A DNA stretch of 64,000 nt from Bacillota bacterium (GTDB lineage Bacteria; Bacillota_A; Clostridia; Lachnospirales; Lachnospiraceae). A program made the position numbers and the translations under genes. Below the pieces are notes generated by a model. That model saw only the letters and a program-made list of their open reading frames with translations. It had not been told where the DNA came from and searched no databases. Below, piece after piece: positions 43,102 to 52,725 of the stretch. Within the stretch, counting starts at the first letter, position 1, and each line of letters begins with the position of its first letter. The stretch spans positions 1-64,000 of the forward strand of contig JAEZTQ010000001.1 of the NCBI GenBank assembly GCA_023443625.1. Direction: 5' to 3'.

Positions 43102-43842
43102 TTACATCCACATACCTCCATCGATATGCAATACTTGTCCAGTGATATAGCTTGCCTTATCAGATGCCAAATATACTGCAAGTTCAGCCACCTCCTCGAC
43201 TCTGCCAAACCTTCTGAGGGGAATTTGCTCTAGTGCAGAGCTTTTAATTCTTTCTGGTAGACGATTGTTCATATCAGTATTTATAAATCCAGGGGCAATA
43301 GCATTTACTGTTATATTTCTATAGGCTAATTCTTTCGCTACAGCTTTTGTAAATCCTATAATACCAGCTTTTGAGGCAGCATAATTAGCTTGACCTGCAA
43401 TTCCAATTATTCCGGATACAGAAGCCATATTTATGATACGTCCTTGTCTTTGCTTCATCATTTGCTTTGCAACTAGCTTAGTCATATAGAAAGTACCTTT
43501 TAAATTAGTATTCAAGACTGCATCAAAATCTTCCTCCGACATATTTACCAGTAACCCATCCCTGACCACTCCAGCATTATTAACTAAGATATGGATAGCC
43601 CCATAATCCTCAATTATTTTCTTTATAAAACCCTCACATTGCACTAAGTTTTTCACATCACATTTTACAATTGTAATGGAATAGCCAAGTTCATTAATTT
43701 CCCTTTGGAATTCCTTTGCTTCCTGCTCATTATTACTATAGGTGACTATGACTTGGGAACCACTTATTGCCATCATAATTGCTACTGCTTTCCCTATTCC
43801 TCTGGTACCACCAGTTACTATAGCTACTCTTTCCTTTAACAT
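43102..43842 (-). CDS. fabG: 3-oxoacyl-ACP reductase FabG
   Basis: A 246-residue short-chain dehydrogenase. The NADPH-binding motif is VTGGTRGIGKAV near residues 9-20, NNAG follows, and the catalytic set is Ser (ASVSGIIG) and YAASK. The end is GQVLHIDGGMWM, as in FabG. It reduces 3-oxoacyl-ACP in fatty acid synthesis. It is alone, far from a fab operon, so it may serve another ketoreduction. AAGGGGTG lies 6 bases before the ATG at 43842; an upstream in-frame extension lacks a site. It converges on the AraC gene with 18 bases between. Confidence 0.85.
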   Translation of the reverse strand: MLKERVAIVTGGTRGIGKAVAIMMAISGSQVIVTYSNNEQEAKEFQREINELGYSITIVKCDVKNLVQCEGFIKKIIEDYGAIHILVNNAGVVRDGLLVNMSEEDFDAVLNTNLKGTFYMTKLVAKQMMKQRQGRIINMASVSGIIGIAGQANYAASKAGIIGFTKAVAKELAYRNITVNAIAPGFINTDMNNRLPERIKSSALEQIPLRRFGRVEEVAELAVYLASDKASYITGQVLHIDGGMWM

Positions 43843-43951
43843 TTTATTCACCCCTTCCTTGGTACTTCTTGTTTTATTGTATATGTTAATATTTACCATA
43901 TTATATATTATTATTTATATCACATCTATTCCTATAGTTCAACAATTTCCT

Positions 43952-45268
43952 TTACCACTTCTCATCCTCCAGATTAATTCCAGTGGTGTATATTGTCCTG
44001 TTAATAATCATATTACCAGTAAAATCAATACGAAAAACCTCCTTTACCTTGTCTTTCGTTATTTTAAAACCATGGATGGTATAATCCAGTAGATTATCAA
44101 GGTGTAGAATACAGACAATGTTGCCTTGGTCAGATTTTTCAATCCAAAACATTTGGGGGTAGCTCATCTTATCCAGACAATTTTTAATTATATCCTTCCC
44201 TCTTGTATTACATATTTCATATTGTAAATGTGTAGTCATACCTATTGTTGATGTAAAAAATATATCTTTATAATAGATTTCTTCATCACCATCATTATCT
44301 ATATCCCCTCCATAAAAGACACGGGAATTAAAGGAGTATGCTTTCTCATCAACATAATCCTTAAATTCATTTTCCTTCAGCAACCTTTCTGCACTTCCCA
44401 GTACTTTGTAATCATTATATCTTGTATGATATGCATACTGATCCAAACCAATCTTTTCACAGCTCTTCGCAATACTCTCCAGACTCTTATCCTTTAAGTC
44501 AATATTCACTTTATATTCCATGGCATCTCTACTTAAAAATATTCTCTCCTGTATCCTGCCATCGATAAAACAGATAAGCTCAAAACCGTTATCGATCTTG
44601 GTATTATAATCAAAAGTAGTCTGTAACAGATAATTTTTTCCCTCAAAATTTATAAAAGCAAGTTCCTGGGTGACTTCAATAAAACTGGCATCTGTCATGG
44701 TATAGGTACCATCAGTATTCCCTTTCAGCAGATATCTGCTGGAATTACCCATAGAGCCTCCATCATTAATCCAGAAATACAAATCCTGTACCCCATCGTT
44801 ATCTGCATCTACCTGTAACACTTTTCCTGTACTTGCTTCTACCATATCAACATATTCACCGATTACCTTATCCTTGGAGAAACTGTTTATTTCATCCTTA
44901 TTAAGCTCTTTATCACTAATAATAGGGGAAAAGGAATTAAGACTATCATCCTTTTTTATGCTATTTTCTATAAATGTTAATAAACCCTCCGGAATATAAG
45001 TTGGGCTCTTTGGTTCTTTTAAACTATCTATTGTATCAGTATTATCAATTCCTTTCGTAATCTCCGGAGTCACAGTTATTGTCCTATTAGTATCTCTCTG
45101 CTCCGCCGCCGGAGTTATCCCAGGTGTAACGGTTATTATCGTATCAATATGATCCTGATCCACCATAGAAGTTATCTGAGCTTCGTCCTTAATGTTCTTA
45201 CATGCAGTCAATCCAAACAATAAAAGTCCTATCACTAAAATTGTTAATCTTATTTCTTGTTTCCTCAT
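43952..45268 (-). CDS. Lipoprotein of unknown function with Asp-rich calcium-like loops
   Basis: A 438-residue exported lipoprotein. The signal peptide ends in LTAC with Cys23 as the lipid anchor. A Thr/Pro-rich spacer (about 30-85) contains a duplicated ITVTPxITxx sequence. The body is beta-rich with DADNDGVQDLYFWIND and GGDIDNDGDEEIYYKD, FG-GAP/EF-hand-like Asp loops that may bind calcium. No family is recognised with confidence. AGGAGG precedes the ATG. It is probably surface-exposed. Confidence 0.75.
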   Translation of the reverse strand: MRKQEIRLTILVIGLLLFGLTACKNIKDEAQITSMVDQDHIDTIITVTPGITPAAEQRDTNRTITVTPEITKGIDNTDTIDSLKEPKSPTYIPEGLLTFIENSIKKDDSLNSFSPIISDKELNKDEINSFSKDKVIGEYVDMVEASTGKVLQVDADNDGVQDLYFWINDGGSMGNSSRYLLKGNTDGTYTMTDASFIEVTQELAFINFEGKNYLLQTTFDYNTKIDNGFELICFIDGRIQERIFLSRDAMEYKVNIDLKDKSLESIAKSCEKIGLDQYAYHTRYNDYKVLGSAERLLKENEFKDYVDEKAYSFNSRVFYGGDIDNDGDEEIYYKDIFFTSTIGMTTHLQYEICNTRGKDIIKNCLDKMSYPQMFWIEKSDQGNIVCILHLDNLLDYTIHGFKITKDKVKEVFRIDFTGNMIINRTIYTTGINLEDEKW

Positions 45269-45360
45269 CTTACTCCTCCTGATATGTAGTTATTCCCCTT
45301 TTTAACATAAGCATATCACCATTGTTTCCCAAAATCAAACTAGATTTATCCTCCACTTAT

Positions 45361-45398
45361 AGCAACAACCCACTGCAATGACGCAGTGGGTTGTTGCT
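45361..45398. terminator. Perfect 16-bp hairpin between DUF6054 and lipoprotein genes
   Basis: AGCAACAACCCACTGC pairs exactly with GCAGTGGGTTGTTGCT around a 6-base loop. On the minus strand no U-run follows; on the plus strand ATCTTTTATAT follows. It lies just past the DUF6054 gene and may be a terminator or a stable mRNA end. Confidence 0.5.
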
Positions 45399-45412
45399 AT
45401 CTTTTATATAAT

Positions 45413-45757
45413 CTAATGATTTTTAATAAAGTTTTCTACTGAGTCTCTGCATAATTCCAGAAATGTTTCTTCTCCTATGGTATTTATCTTAAAGAATACT
45501 GCCTGGCTGCCTCCTGAGGTAATGGCACATACAATTAGATCTTCACCGGTTCCTATAATAGTTACACTCATGCTTACACGGTTACCTCCAGCCATACTGT
45601 ATCGTTCATAAACCCGGATAGCTACGCGTGAATCAACCAAGTCAATATTACTACCATCCTCATAGCTTACTGAAGAGCTGCCATTGGTAATATCTTCATG
45701 TACCCAATTCAATAAATCGTTGAAGTTTCCCTTCAATCTCCGTTCATATTTAGCCAT
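45413..45757 (-). CDS. DUF6054-type small protein
   Basis: A 114-residue soluble protein resembling the DUF6054 family of clostridia: a beta-rich start (MAKYERRLKGNFNDLL), YEDGSNIDLVDSRVAI, and VSMSVTIIGTGEDLIV. The function is unknown. Starts at 45757, 45769 or 45787 are in frame. GAAAGG is 13 bases before the first and one base before the second; I take 45757 because AAAGG pairs with the far end of the anti-Shine-Dalgarno. Confidence 0.65.
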   Translation of the reverse strand: MAKYERRLKGNFNDLLNWVHEDITNGSSSVSYEDGSNIDLVDSRVAIRVYERYSMAGGNRVSMSVTIIGTGEDLIVCAITSGGSQAVFFKINTIGEETFLELCRDSVENFIKNH

Positions 45758-45906
45758 GCTTTTAACCATTCCTTTCATTATATTCAACTACTAATTTAAT
45801 TTATTCATCCCAATAATACCACATTCACAATTCAGATCAATTTATTTTTCATCTTTAATTTCTAATTTCAATCTGCTTCATCTCCATAGGTACTGCTTTG
45901 CCTACC

Positions 45907-47970
45907 CTACAATACTAGCATAGATTCCATTCCTTCAAAATTGATTGTTTTTGTATTTCCCGCCTTAAGTTCTATGGTCACATTCCCATAGGCCCCTGAA
46001 GAAGCTCTGTCTTCATATATTATCTTAGCAATGGGGAATAATTCATCTTCCAAGAAGTCTACAAGACTTTCTTTTGTGATAACCTGTGATATCAGTACAT
46101 AGGGTTCATAGGCACCGTATTGCTTTCTACTTTCTGTATGTGCATATAGGATAATGGATTTTTCAGAATCCGGATTTGTTCCTAAGCTTCTCACGTAATC
46201 TATGGCTTCCCAGCCATCATATACGGTCATAGCCAATTGTTTTTCTCTACCAGTATAATCTTTGCCTTTTAAAATAATTGCTTTAGCAGAACCTAATCCT
46301 TTATGAATAATTTCTGTCCCATTATCAGGAAACCCATATGCCCCCAGGGTTAATGAGATTGGCCTTCTATACAACCTCATCTTATCAACACGGATAATTC
46401 CATAGGGAACAGTAAAATCAGCTAGATTTAATGCCTGCAACCAGTGAGCTTCTGTTTCTAAATTGTAGTTAAAGAACTGTCTACGATATAAAACACCATC
46501 TTTTGCACCATTCCAAAAAGTAGCATTACCACGCTGCAATTCCCCTGTTATATTATCTTTTAATACATACTGCTGTGCTTCAATCTCTGGATTGTTACTT
46601 GGGGTAGCTTCCCAGGGATATTTGGTATTAAAAGTAAGTTTTGAATAATTCCACATGCCATGGAAGTCACTTTTATTCTTTAACACTTTGCCTGTACGAA
46701 GAATTGTTTCACCACTTGCTTCATGATTGCTAAAGCATAGGGCTGGTCCATGTAAAACCGTCTCCTTCACTTCATCTTTGTGTAACTTTTCCCAGGTTCC
46801 ATTGTTTTCTCTCTCAGTCCAGTAAGGATGATCTTTTGGTAAATGCAAACAAAGAAATGCTTTACCCATCCATAAGGGAGACGTTGCGCAGGAATACCCT
46901 TGGACAGATGGTGAAAACTGTCCATAGAATCCCAAAGTTGGGACCCCCTTATACAGGAAATCTTCTCTTGTTATAAATTGTAATAAGGAGCCTGATGCAA
47001 TTCGTCTGGCTAGACCAGGATTTACCTTGGGATTATGTAAATAAAAATTAGCTTCAAATGGACTAGTGGTTGCATTCCTATAAATATTGCTTCTTCCCCA
47101 CATATTGGTAAAACCATCATAATCAAATAAATCAGCATAGCTTTCCATTAATTTATTTGAGTTTTCTTCAAAACATTTTGCAATATATGGTTCGTTCTCA
47201 TAACCATACCACTTGTTCCAAAGAGGCGCATATACGTTGAATGCCCAACAAGAATAGTAATCAAAGGAATGTCCATCACGATACCATCCATCTCCAGCAT
47301 AGTAATTTAATATGGCTTGTGCATGATCTAACATAATTTCTCGATCAATTGCATAACCTTCCATATTTAGAAAAGCCAAATCCAGCATATTAAACATACG
47401 CCAATTTTGTGGAACTGTATTAGCATGGGCAAAAGATGAAATAAATGCAGCAATCCTATCTTTTTCTTCTTTTGAATAACTATCCCATATCTCATTTTTG
47501 CATATCCAAAGACCGATCACTAAAGCACATGTTTCCACTGTTTGTTGAAAAGCTCTGTGGGGATCTGCATAATTAGTTAATCCTTGTAAATCCTCATAAT
47601 TCCCAACATAAATAGAATCACCCTTAGTACAAGCTCGAAGTACTTGTGTCTTATAATAATCTCTCATGCTATATCCGCAAATTTCCATATTCGGTTCATC
47701 ATGTATTAAAGGAGCCGCAATAAAGAAGGACCTTGTAAGTCCTTCAAATATCTCTGCTTTTCTTTCTGCCTTTTGTATGTCTACGGGAGAATAGAAATGG
47801 GGATATGTTATTTTTGTTTCTTTTCTTGGCATAAGGAGAGGATCTTCAAACTTATTGACATGATTAAAAATACCTGTGAGAAGATATTTACCTGCTTCAA
47901 TCCAGCTCTCTCTAGTTAATCCTGTGTAAGGACTTAATTTATAATCTACTGTTTGGGGTAAAAAAGCCAT
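45907..47970 (-). CDS. DUF2264 family protein, possibly a GH154-type beta-glucuronidase
   Basis: A 687-residue cytoplasmic protein. Residues about 10-380 match the DUF2264 helical barrel (YPHFYSPVDI, HRAFQQTVETCALVIG, NWRMFNMLDLAFL, DGHSFDYYSCWAFNVY). A C-terminal beta domain follows. From memory, some DUF2264 members were classed as GH154 beta-glucuronidases acting on plant arabinogalactan; I am moderately sure of this. GAAGGAGG lies before the ATG at 47970, and it starts 11 bases past the GH88 stop, so they form an operon for uronate-containing glycans. Confidence 0.72.
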   Translation of the reverse strand: MAFLPQTVDYKLSPYTGLTRESWIEAGKYLLTGIFNHVNKFEDPLLMPRKETKITYPHFYSPVDIQKAERKAEIFEGLTRSFFIAAPLIHDEPNMEICGYSMRDYYKTQVLRACTKGDSIYVGNYEDLQGLTNYADPHRAFQQTVETCALVIGLWICKNEIWDSYSKEEKDRIAAFISSFAHANTVPQNWRMFNMLDLAFLNMEGYAIDREIMLDHAQAILNYYAGDGWYRDGHSFDYYSCWAFNVYAPLWNKWYGYENEPYIAKCFEENSNKLMESYADLFDYDGFTNMWGRSNIYRNATTSPFEANFYLHNPKVNPGLARRIASGSLLQFITREDFLYKGVPTLGFYGQFSPSVQGYSCATSPLWMGKAFLCLHLPKDHPYWTERENNGTWEKLHKDEVKETVLHGPALCFSNHEASGETILRTGKVLKNKSDFHGMWNYSKLTFNTKYPWEATPSNNPEIEAQQYVLKDNITGELQRGNATFWNGAKDGVLYRRQFFNYNLETEAHWLQALNLADFTVPYGIIRVDKMRLYRRPISLTLGAYGFPDNGTEIIHKGLGSAKAIILKGKDYTGREKQLAMTVYDGWEAIDYVRSLGTNPDSEKSIILYAHTESRKQYGAYEPYVLISQVITKESLVDFLEDELFPIAKIIYEDRASSGAYGNVTIELKAGNTKTINFEGMESMLVL

Positions 47971-47981
47971 ACTACCTCCTT

Positions 47982-49100
47982 CTACCAAATGAATATCTCT
48001 TGGTTTGTTAATTTCCAAATTGCTTCTATATAATAATAATCACCATAAATAATCGAAAATTCATGGTTTTCATCATGATATGCTGCAGTACACTTTTCAA
48101 TAATATTATCACAATCTAGAGCGTAATTGGATCTATTCTCATGAAGTGTCTTTAGCAGTTTTAAAGCAGCTTCTTCATATTTGTCAGTTTCTTCACTCCC
48201 TGTGAATTTTCCTAATTCCAATAGACCACATGCCGCAATTGCGGATGCTGTAGAATCTTCCCACCTACAGTCAGAAGGTTGCCTAAAGTCTACTGGCATA
48301 AGTCCATTTTCAGGGATATTTGCGATGAAATAATTAGCGATTTTCTTTGCACAATCCAAATATCTCTCTTCCCTTGTATGTATATAACTTAAGGTAAAAC
48401 CATATAATCCCCAAGCCTGTCCTCTTGTCCAGGAGGAGCCTTGCTCGTACCCCTGTCCACCAAAATCCTGTACATAATCTCCAGTTTCACTATTGAACTC
48501 CACAATATGTTTTACAGATCCATCTTCTCTCACAAAATTCTTTATTACAGTATCAGCATGCAACTTAGCTATATGCATATATCTAAAATCACCTGTTTCT
48601 TTATATGCCCAATATAGTAAGGGTAAATTCATCATAGAGTCAATAATTGCCCACCCAGCTCTTTTTTCATCTCCATTATCATTCCAGGCTCTGATAAATT
48701 TACCAACTGGATTAAATCTTCCTGCCAGATTAGCCGCAGCAAGAAGACCTCTATTATGAGATTCCTTATTACCAGTCAATCGATAATTTGCTACTGATGT
48801 TGTTAACCATTTAAATCCACTATCATGGTCCATACCCCAATAGTTCATCAGGTTTTTATCGAGTTTAATTTCATTTTCAATAGCTGCCTTTTTATAGACA
48901 TCCTCTTGAGTAGCATTATATAGCTGCCACATCATACCGCCCCAAAAGCCATTTGTCCACCAACATATATTCTCTGTACAATCATTAAAAATCCCATTCA
49001 AAGTTGTATAAGGAATCTTATGATGGCTTCTCTTCGTTACAACAAGCATCTTTTCCTTGATTTTATCAGACGCTTCCACTGCCCATTTCAAGTCTCTCAT
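47982..49100 (-). CDS. GH88 unsaturated glucuronyl hydrolase
   Basis: A 372-residue cytoplasmic enzyme of the GH88/GH105 (alpha/alpha)6-barrel class. Such enzymes hydrate the double bond of 4,5-unsaturated uronic acids left by polysaccharide lyases. Seen are WTNGFWGGMMWQLY, the catalytic Asp pair in DHDSGFKW and IIDSMMNLPLLYWA, and GSSWTRGQAWGLYGF. The GH88 motif spacing fits better than GH105. GGAGG lies 9 bases before the ATG at 49100. The DUF2264 gene follows. A repeat block lies just upstream. Confidence 0.82.
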   Translation of the reverse strand: MRDLKWAVEASDKIKEKMLVVTKRSHHKIPYTTLNGIFNDCTENICWWTNGFWGGMMWQLYNATQEDVYKKAAIENEIKLDKNLMNYWGMDHDSGFKWLTTSVANYRLTGNKESHNRGLLAAANLAGRFNPVGKFIRAWNDNGDEKRAGWAIIDSMMNLPLLYWAYKETGDFRYMHIAKLHADTVIKNFVREDGSVKHIVEFNSETGDYVQDFGGQGYEQGSSWTRGQAWGLYGFTLSYIHTREERYLDCAKKIANYFIANIPENGLMPVDFRQPSDCRWEDSTASAIAACGLLELGKFTGSEETDKYEEAALKLLKTLHENRSNYALDCDNIIEKCTAAYHDENHEFSIIYGDYYYIEAIWKLTNQEIFIW

Positions 49101-49130
49101 AGTACCCATCCTCCATTCTGATACTAATGC

Positions 49131-49262
49131 GAAAAATCTTAATTTTCATACTAACAGTACATGCCTTCCCTTCTAAGTGTGAATTATGCTTTTTATAATT
49201 TACACTAACAGTACATGCCATCCCTTCTAAGTGTGAAAATTGCTTTTTATTTTCACATTATC
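49131..49262. repeat. Short-form tandem repeat upstream of the GH88 gene
   Basis: Two and a half copies of a 54-base unit (TTCTAAGTGTGAA at 49171 and 49225) with an AGTGTGAA...TTCACA stem, ending CTAACAGTACATGCC. It matches the 34089-34353 repeat but lacks the GTTTGTGC/GCACAAAC hairpin. Both blocks sit just upstream of the first codon of a minus-strand gene. Confidence 0.8.
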
Positions 49263-49417
49263 TTCCCTAAGCTAACCTTTTACTCCTAATGTGCTATTCC
49301 TTCTGCAAAATACCTTTGTAATAATAAAAAACACAAGAATGAAATACATCCCAGCACACTATTTCTTGGTGAAATATGTGGGTTGTCTTTACTTTCTTAT
49401 GGGTTTATAGTACAACT

Positions 49418-49446
49418 TTGACAGAATGTTTTTAATATCATATAAT
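49418..49446 (+). promoter_or_regulatory. Promoter of the AraC gene beside GH88
   Basis: TTGACA (49418-49423) and TATAAT (49441-49446), exact consensus with a 17-base spacer. A 5' leader of about 130 bases follows and contains a 10-bp hairpin (49535-49559). Confidence 0.85.
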
Positions 49447-49534
49447 AGTAGAAAACTAACATATTCTGCTTTTTATATAGGATATAATGTGATTACAAAA
49501 GGCAATTCACCATGGAAAAATTGTGCTCTTCATA

Positions 49535-49559
49535 GCATGAAAATCTATGATTTTCATGC
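49535..49559 (+). promoter_or_regulatory. Leader hairpin ahead of the AraC ribosome site
   Basis: GCATGAAAAT pairs perfectly with ATTTTCATGC around CTATG, ending 20 bases before GAAAGG. It could modulate translation of the regulator. Confidence 0.5.
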
Positions 49560-49597
49560 CTCAAGTTTGGAGCTTACTGAAAGGAATGGTTATTATA

Positions 49598-50404
49598 ATG
49601 ATAAATATATTACAAGGTGGTTGTGGAACCAGGCATCCCAGTCCTTTTATAATGTTGCGTAATGATGGCTTAAATAATTATTTGCTTTTAATCATACGAA
49701 GTCATGGAGAATTTACAATTGATCAAAAACACTATATAGTGGAGGCAGGACACGCTATTATCATTTCCCCAAAAATCCCTTATTCTTACCATAACCCTAA
49801 GGGTGATTATGTTAATGACTGGCTTCACTTTCAATTTCAAAATCCAGCGGATATTCCTACAAATCTGCCAAGATTGAACGAGCCATTCCCTATTGGTAAT
49901 CATCGTTTCTATACAACCTTTATTCAACAGATATTATGGGAAAATACATATAATAAATCCCACTATTCCCAAGACAATATCCTTGGGTTATTCCATGTCC
50001 TTGTCAATCATTTAGCCTTAGCCTACGAATGCAAAGATATACCCCAAAAAAATATTTCATATCAAGAAGAATTACAGGGTATACGTCTTAAAATTCAAAA
50101 TACCATTACAGAACAACATTCAATTAAAGAAACCGCTAGGGCAATGGGATTAAGTGAATCTTATTTTCAACATATATATACAAATTTTTTCAAAATCTCC
50201 TTTCAACAAGATATTATTCAAATGCGTGTAGAATATGCTAAATTCATCATTAGAACTACAGATATTCCTATTGAACATATTAGTGAGATGTGTGGATATG
50301 TAAACGAAGTACACTTTTATAGACAATTCAAAAAGTTAACAGGTACCACACCTGCTAAATATAGAAAAAGTTCTACAGATAATGATGAACACAATGAATT
50401 GTAA
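49598..50404 (+). CDS. AraC-family regulator beside the GH88 operon
   Basis: A 268-residue regulator. The N-terminal sensing domain (about 1-150) contains GGCGTRHPSPFIMLR, then YLLLIIRSHGEFTI and EAGHAIIISPKIPYSY. The C-terminal HTH pair (about 170-260) reads SIKETARAMGLSESYFQHIY and PIEHISEMCGYVNEVHFYRQFKKL, ending GTTPAKYRK. In-frame ATGs at 49586 and 49598 are both possible; the second is chosen for spacing from AAAGG. Divergent from GH88, it is the likely activator of that operon. Confidence 0.87.
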   Translation: MINILQGGCGTRHPSPFIMLRNDGLNNYLLLIIRSHGEFTIDQKHYIVEAGHAIIISPKIPYSYHNPKGDYVNDWLHFQFQNPADIPTNLPRLNEPFPIGNHRFYTTFIQQILWENTYNKSHYSQDNILGLFHVLVNHLALAYECKDIPQKNISYQEELQGIRLKIQNTITEQHSIKETARAMGLSESYFQHIYTNFFKISFQQDIIQMRVEYAKFIIRTTDIPIEHISEMCGYVNEVHFYRQFKKLTGTTPAKYRKSSTDNDEHNEL

Positions 50405-50492
50405 CCTCTTCACTGTGTTCATCCATCTAGAGCAATATTCTCATCCTTAGGCGATGAAATATTGAATCCTTATGTTTCCTTTGTTAATCCTT

Positions 50493-52124
50493 TTACTTTC
50501 TTCCTGCACCACCACCACGGCTGCTTCCACCGCCACCAGAGGATGACCTTCCTCCACCAGAGGATCTTCCTCCACCAGAGGAACCACCAGAGAAACTTGA
50601 TCTGCCACTACCTCCCGAAGATCTTCCTGCACCGCCTCCACGGCTAAATCCACTTCCTCCAGAAAAACTGCTGCTTGAGGATGATTTCCCTGCTCCACTA
50701 CTGCTTCCCCCAGAACTGCCTCTGGAGGTCGACCTGCCGGCTCCTCCGCTACTTCCCCAGAAACTGCTACCGGAGCTAGCTCTACCGGCTCCTCCATCAC
50801 TCCCCCAGGAACCGCCACCGGAGCTAGCTCTACCTGCTCCTCCATCACTCCCCCAGGAACCGCCTCTCCCTGATCCGGGATGCCCTCCTCTATAATAATG
50901 ACCGCCTCCCATTGGAGGATGTCCATGGCGTCCCCAATAACCACCGGGACCATAGATTCTTACATATCTTGGACTGTATGGATTAAAAGGAACACCATAA
51001 GCGTCAAGATAATGTCTTCTACGATTTGATCTTACTACCAATAAAATGATGGAAATGAAAACCAACATTACAATTGAGCCAAAGAAAATTTCAGGTGGGC
51101 CTGCTTCCTTTTCGGAATTATAATCTATTTCTCTAGTATTCGTACCTGGTTTTGTAGTGTTTGTATTATTGTTTGATTTTTTTAAATTTGTCTTAAACAG
51201 AGTATAAAATCTGTTAGCTACATCAATGGCTCCTTGATTATAATTTTTTGCTGCAAATTTTGGTTCTAAAACATTATCTAAGATGTCTCTTAAAACCTTC
51301 TCTGAAGCATATTCTTCTATCTCTTCCCCAGGTAATAGCCAATAGTTATCATCTTCCTTATATAAGACCAATAACACATCTTTGCTTCCAAGATTGATAT
51401 CTTCAAAGATTCTAATTGCATCCTCTTTGAAGTTAAGGCCATCTTCACAATAATCTGTAGTTACTACATAAAATCCTGCATTATATATTTCCTTGGTTTC
51501 TGTACTTTTCTTATTAATATATTCTGTGGCTTTATTACTGATGATATCTGCATCGTCAAATAAATACTCTCCTACAGTTTCACTGTTATTATTATTTATA
51601 TCTATCTCATCAGACTCACCGGATCCATTCTTCCATTGTCCACCTAATTCTTGTATAAATGTACCATATGTCTTTTCTACGCCAGCACTATAGTCCTTTG
51701 CTGCGAAATCTGGTTCCAAATACTGCCCCAGGATACTAGATATCTTACCACTCGTAAGAGTATCTTCTAAACCTTCCCCCTGCATTGCCCAGTAATCATC
51801 ATCACCAATGGATAATAGAAGTAAAAGACCGTTGTTTTTCTCTTTTGCTCCAATTCCCCATTCATTAAACAGATTCATGGCATATGTCTCGAGGGATTCA
51901 CCATCTGTAAAATCAATGGTCACCACAACTACTTGGGCCCCTGTTTGTTCCTCTAACTGGTTGCCATATTCCATAATATCCTCTTCAACATCTTCATTAA
52001 TCACATCAGCAAAATCATTGACATAAAATTCATCCGTAGGCTGTAATGTATCTGCCGCTGCTGTTTTACTTGGTATAATACATGCAAGCAAAAGAATAAG
52101 TACTATCATACTAAATTTTTTCAT
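50493..52124 (-). CDS. Double TPM-domain membrane protein with Gly/Ser-rich tail
   Basis: A 543-residue protein. A signal peptide (about 1-24) precedes two TPM domains (about 32-155, EFYVNDFADVINEDVE, then GLLLLLSIGDDDYW; and about 190-315, DADIISNKATEYI, then DVLLVLYKEDDNYW). A membrane helix (about 350-372) leads to a long cytoplasmic tail rich in Gly, Ser and Arg. The tail includes 16-residue tandem repeats (SWGSDGGAGRASSGGG). Single-TPM YgcG proteins are more usual; two domains are notable. It is co-transcribed with LemA-like and XpaC-like genes. Confidence 0.85.
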   Translation of the reverse strand: MKKFSMIVLILLLACIIPSKTAAADTLQPTDEFYVNDFADVINEDVEEDIMEYGNQLEEQTGAQVVVVTIDFTDGESLETYAMNLFNEWGIGAKEKNNGLLLLLSIGDDDYWAMQGEGLEDTLTSGKISSILGQYLEPDFAAKDYSAGVEKTYGTFIQELGGQWKNGSGESDEIDINNNNSETVGEYLFDDADIISNKATEYINKKSTETKEIYNAGFYVVTTDYCEDGLNFKEDAIRIFEDINLGSKDVLLVLYKEDDNYWLLPGEEIEEYASEKVLRDILDNVLEPKFAAKNYNQGAIDVANRFYTLFKTNLKKSNNNTNTTKPGTNTREIDYNSEKEAGPPEIFFGSIVMLVFISIILLVVRSNRRRHYLDAYGVPFNPYSPRYVRIYGPGGYWGRHGHPPMGGGHYYRGGHPGSGRGGSWGSDGGAGRASSGGGSWGSDGGAGRASSGSSFWGSSGGAGRSTSRGSSGGSSSGAGKSSSSSSFSGGSGFSRGGGAGRSSGGSGRSSFSGGSSGGGRSSGGGRSSSGGGGSSRGGGAGRK

Positions 52125-52138
52125 TATTTAATCCTTCC

Positions 52139-52687
52139 TTATTCAAATAATTCCAATGGTTTGACAAAGGTTATTCTTCTTAAAACATTTGCAGGAAACC
52201 GTTTTAAGCATTTATTGTAATCCATTGCGCATTCATTATAACTACTGTGTGAGATAATCAATTGTCTTGATTCCACATTTACCACAAAACTGTCTCTATA
52301 ATACTGGTCTCTCTCTTCCAAATTCATCGAACCCAAAGCTTCATATAAATTCATTGCCGAAACTAATAATTCTTCTTTCGCTTCATATTTATCTCCCGGA
52401 GTAGCTGCACTGTTTACTAAATCTCGCTTTCTTACAACTTCCCTTATTCTTTTATCCTCCTTATCCATATATCTACCAGCAACAACGGTCAAATTAAAGC
52501 ATTGATCAGTTATGTATTCCAAATCCTGTTGTATACCCTTTCCATTCTTTTCTTCACCGCTATAAAATATAAGTAATGTCTCATCTCTAAGCTTTATCAA
52601 TGAAAAATGGGAACCAATTAATATAGATAGCAAGACAATAAAAACGGTAATCCTAATTGCTATTTTTCTATTTTTAAGGTATTTCAT
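52139..52687 (-). CDS. LemA-like membrane protein
   Basis: A 182-residue protein with one N-terminal membrane helix (about 10-30) and a helical outer domain. The end, SSYNECAMDYNKCLKRFP then FVKPLELFE, matches the conserved LemA pattern (YN...YN...RFP...F). LemA proteins commonly occur beside TPM (YgcG) genes. The function is unknown. AGGAGAAC precedes the ATG. The downstream gene starts 14 bases later. Confidence 0.75.
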   Translation of the reverse strand: MKYLKNRKIAIRITVFIVLLSILIGSHFSLIKLRDETLLIFYSGEEKNGKGIQQDLEYITDQCFNLTVVAGRYMDKEDKRIREVVRKRDLVNSAATPGDKYEAKEELLVSAMNLYEALGSMNLEERDQYYRDSFVVNVESRQLIISHSSYNECAMDYNKCLKRFPANVLRRITFVKPLELFE

Positions 52688-52725
52688 ATAGTTCTCCTAT
52701 CTGGTCATTAAAATCTGGGCTATAC

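Noticed and set aside
49426..49662. 78-codon plus-strand frame overlapping the start of the AraC gene
   Set aside because: It overlaps the regulator out of frame. The typical AraC N-terminal motif lies in the other frame, so this is a shadow. I considered a frameshifted longer N-terminus but saw no evidence.
50447..50953. 168-codon minus-strand frame rich in Glu, Val, Pro and Gly
   Set aside because: It is a different reading frame through the Gly/Ser-rich repeat tail of the TPM protein; GC-rich repeats keep several frames open.
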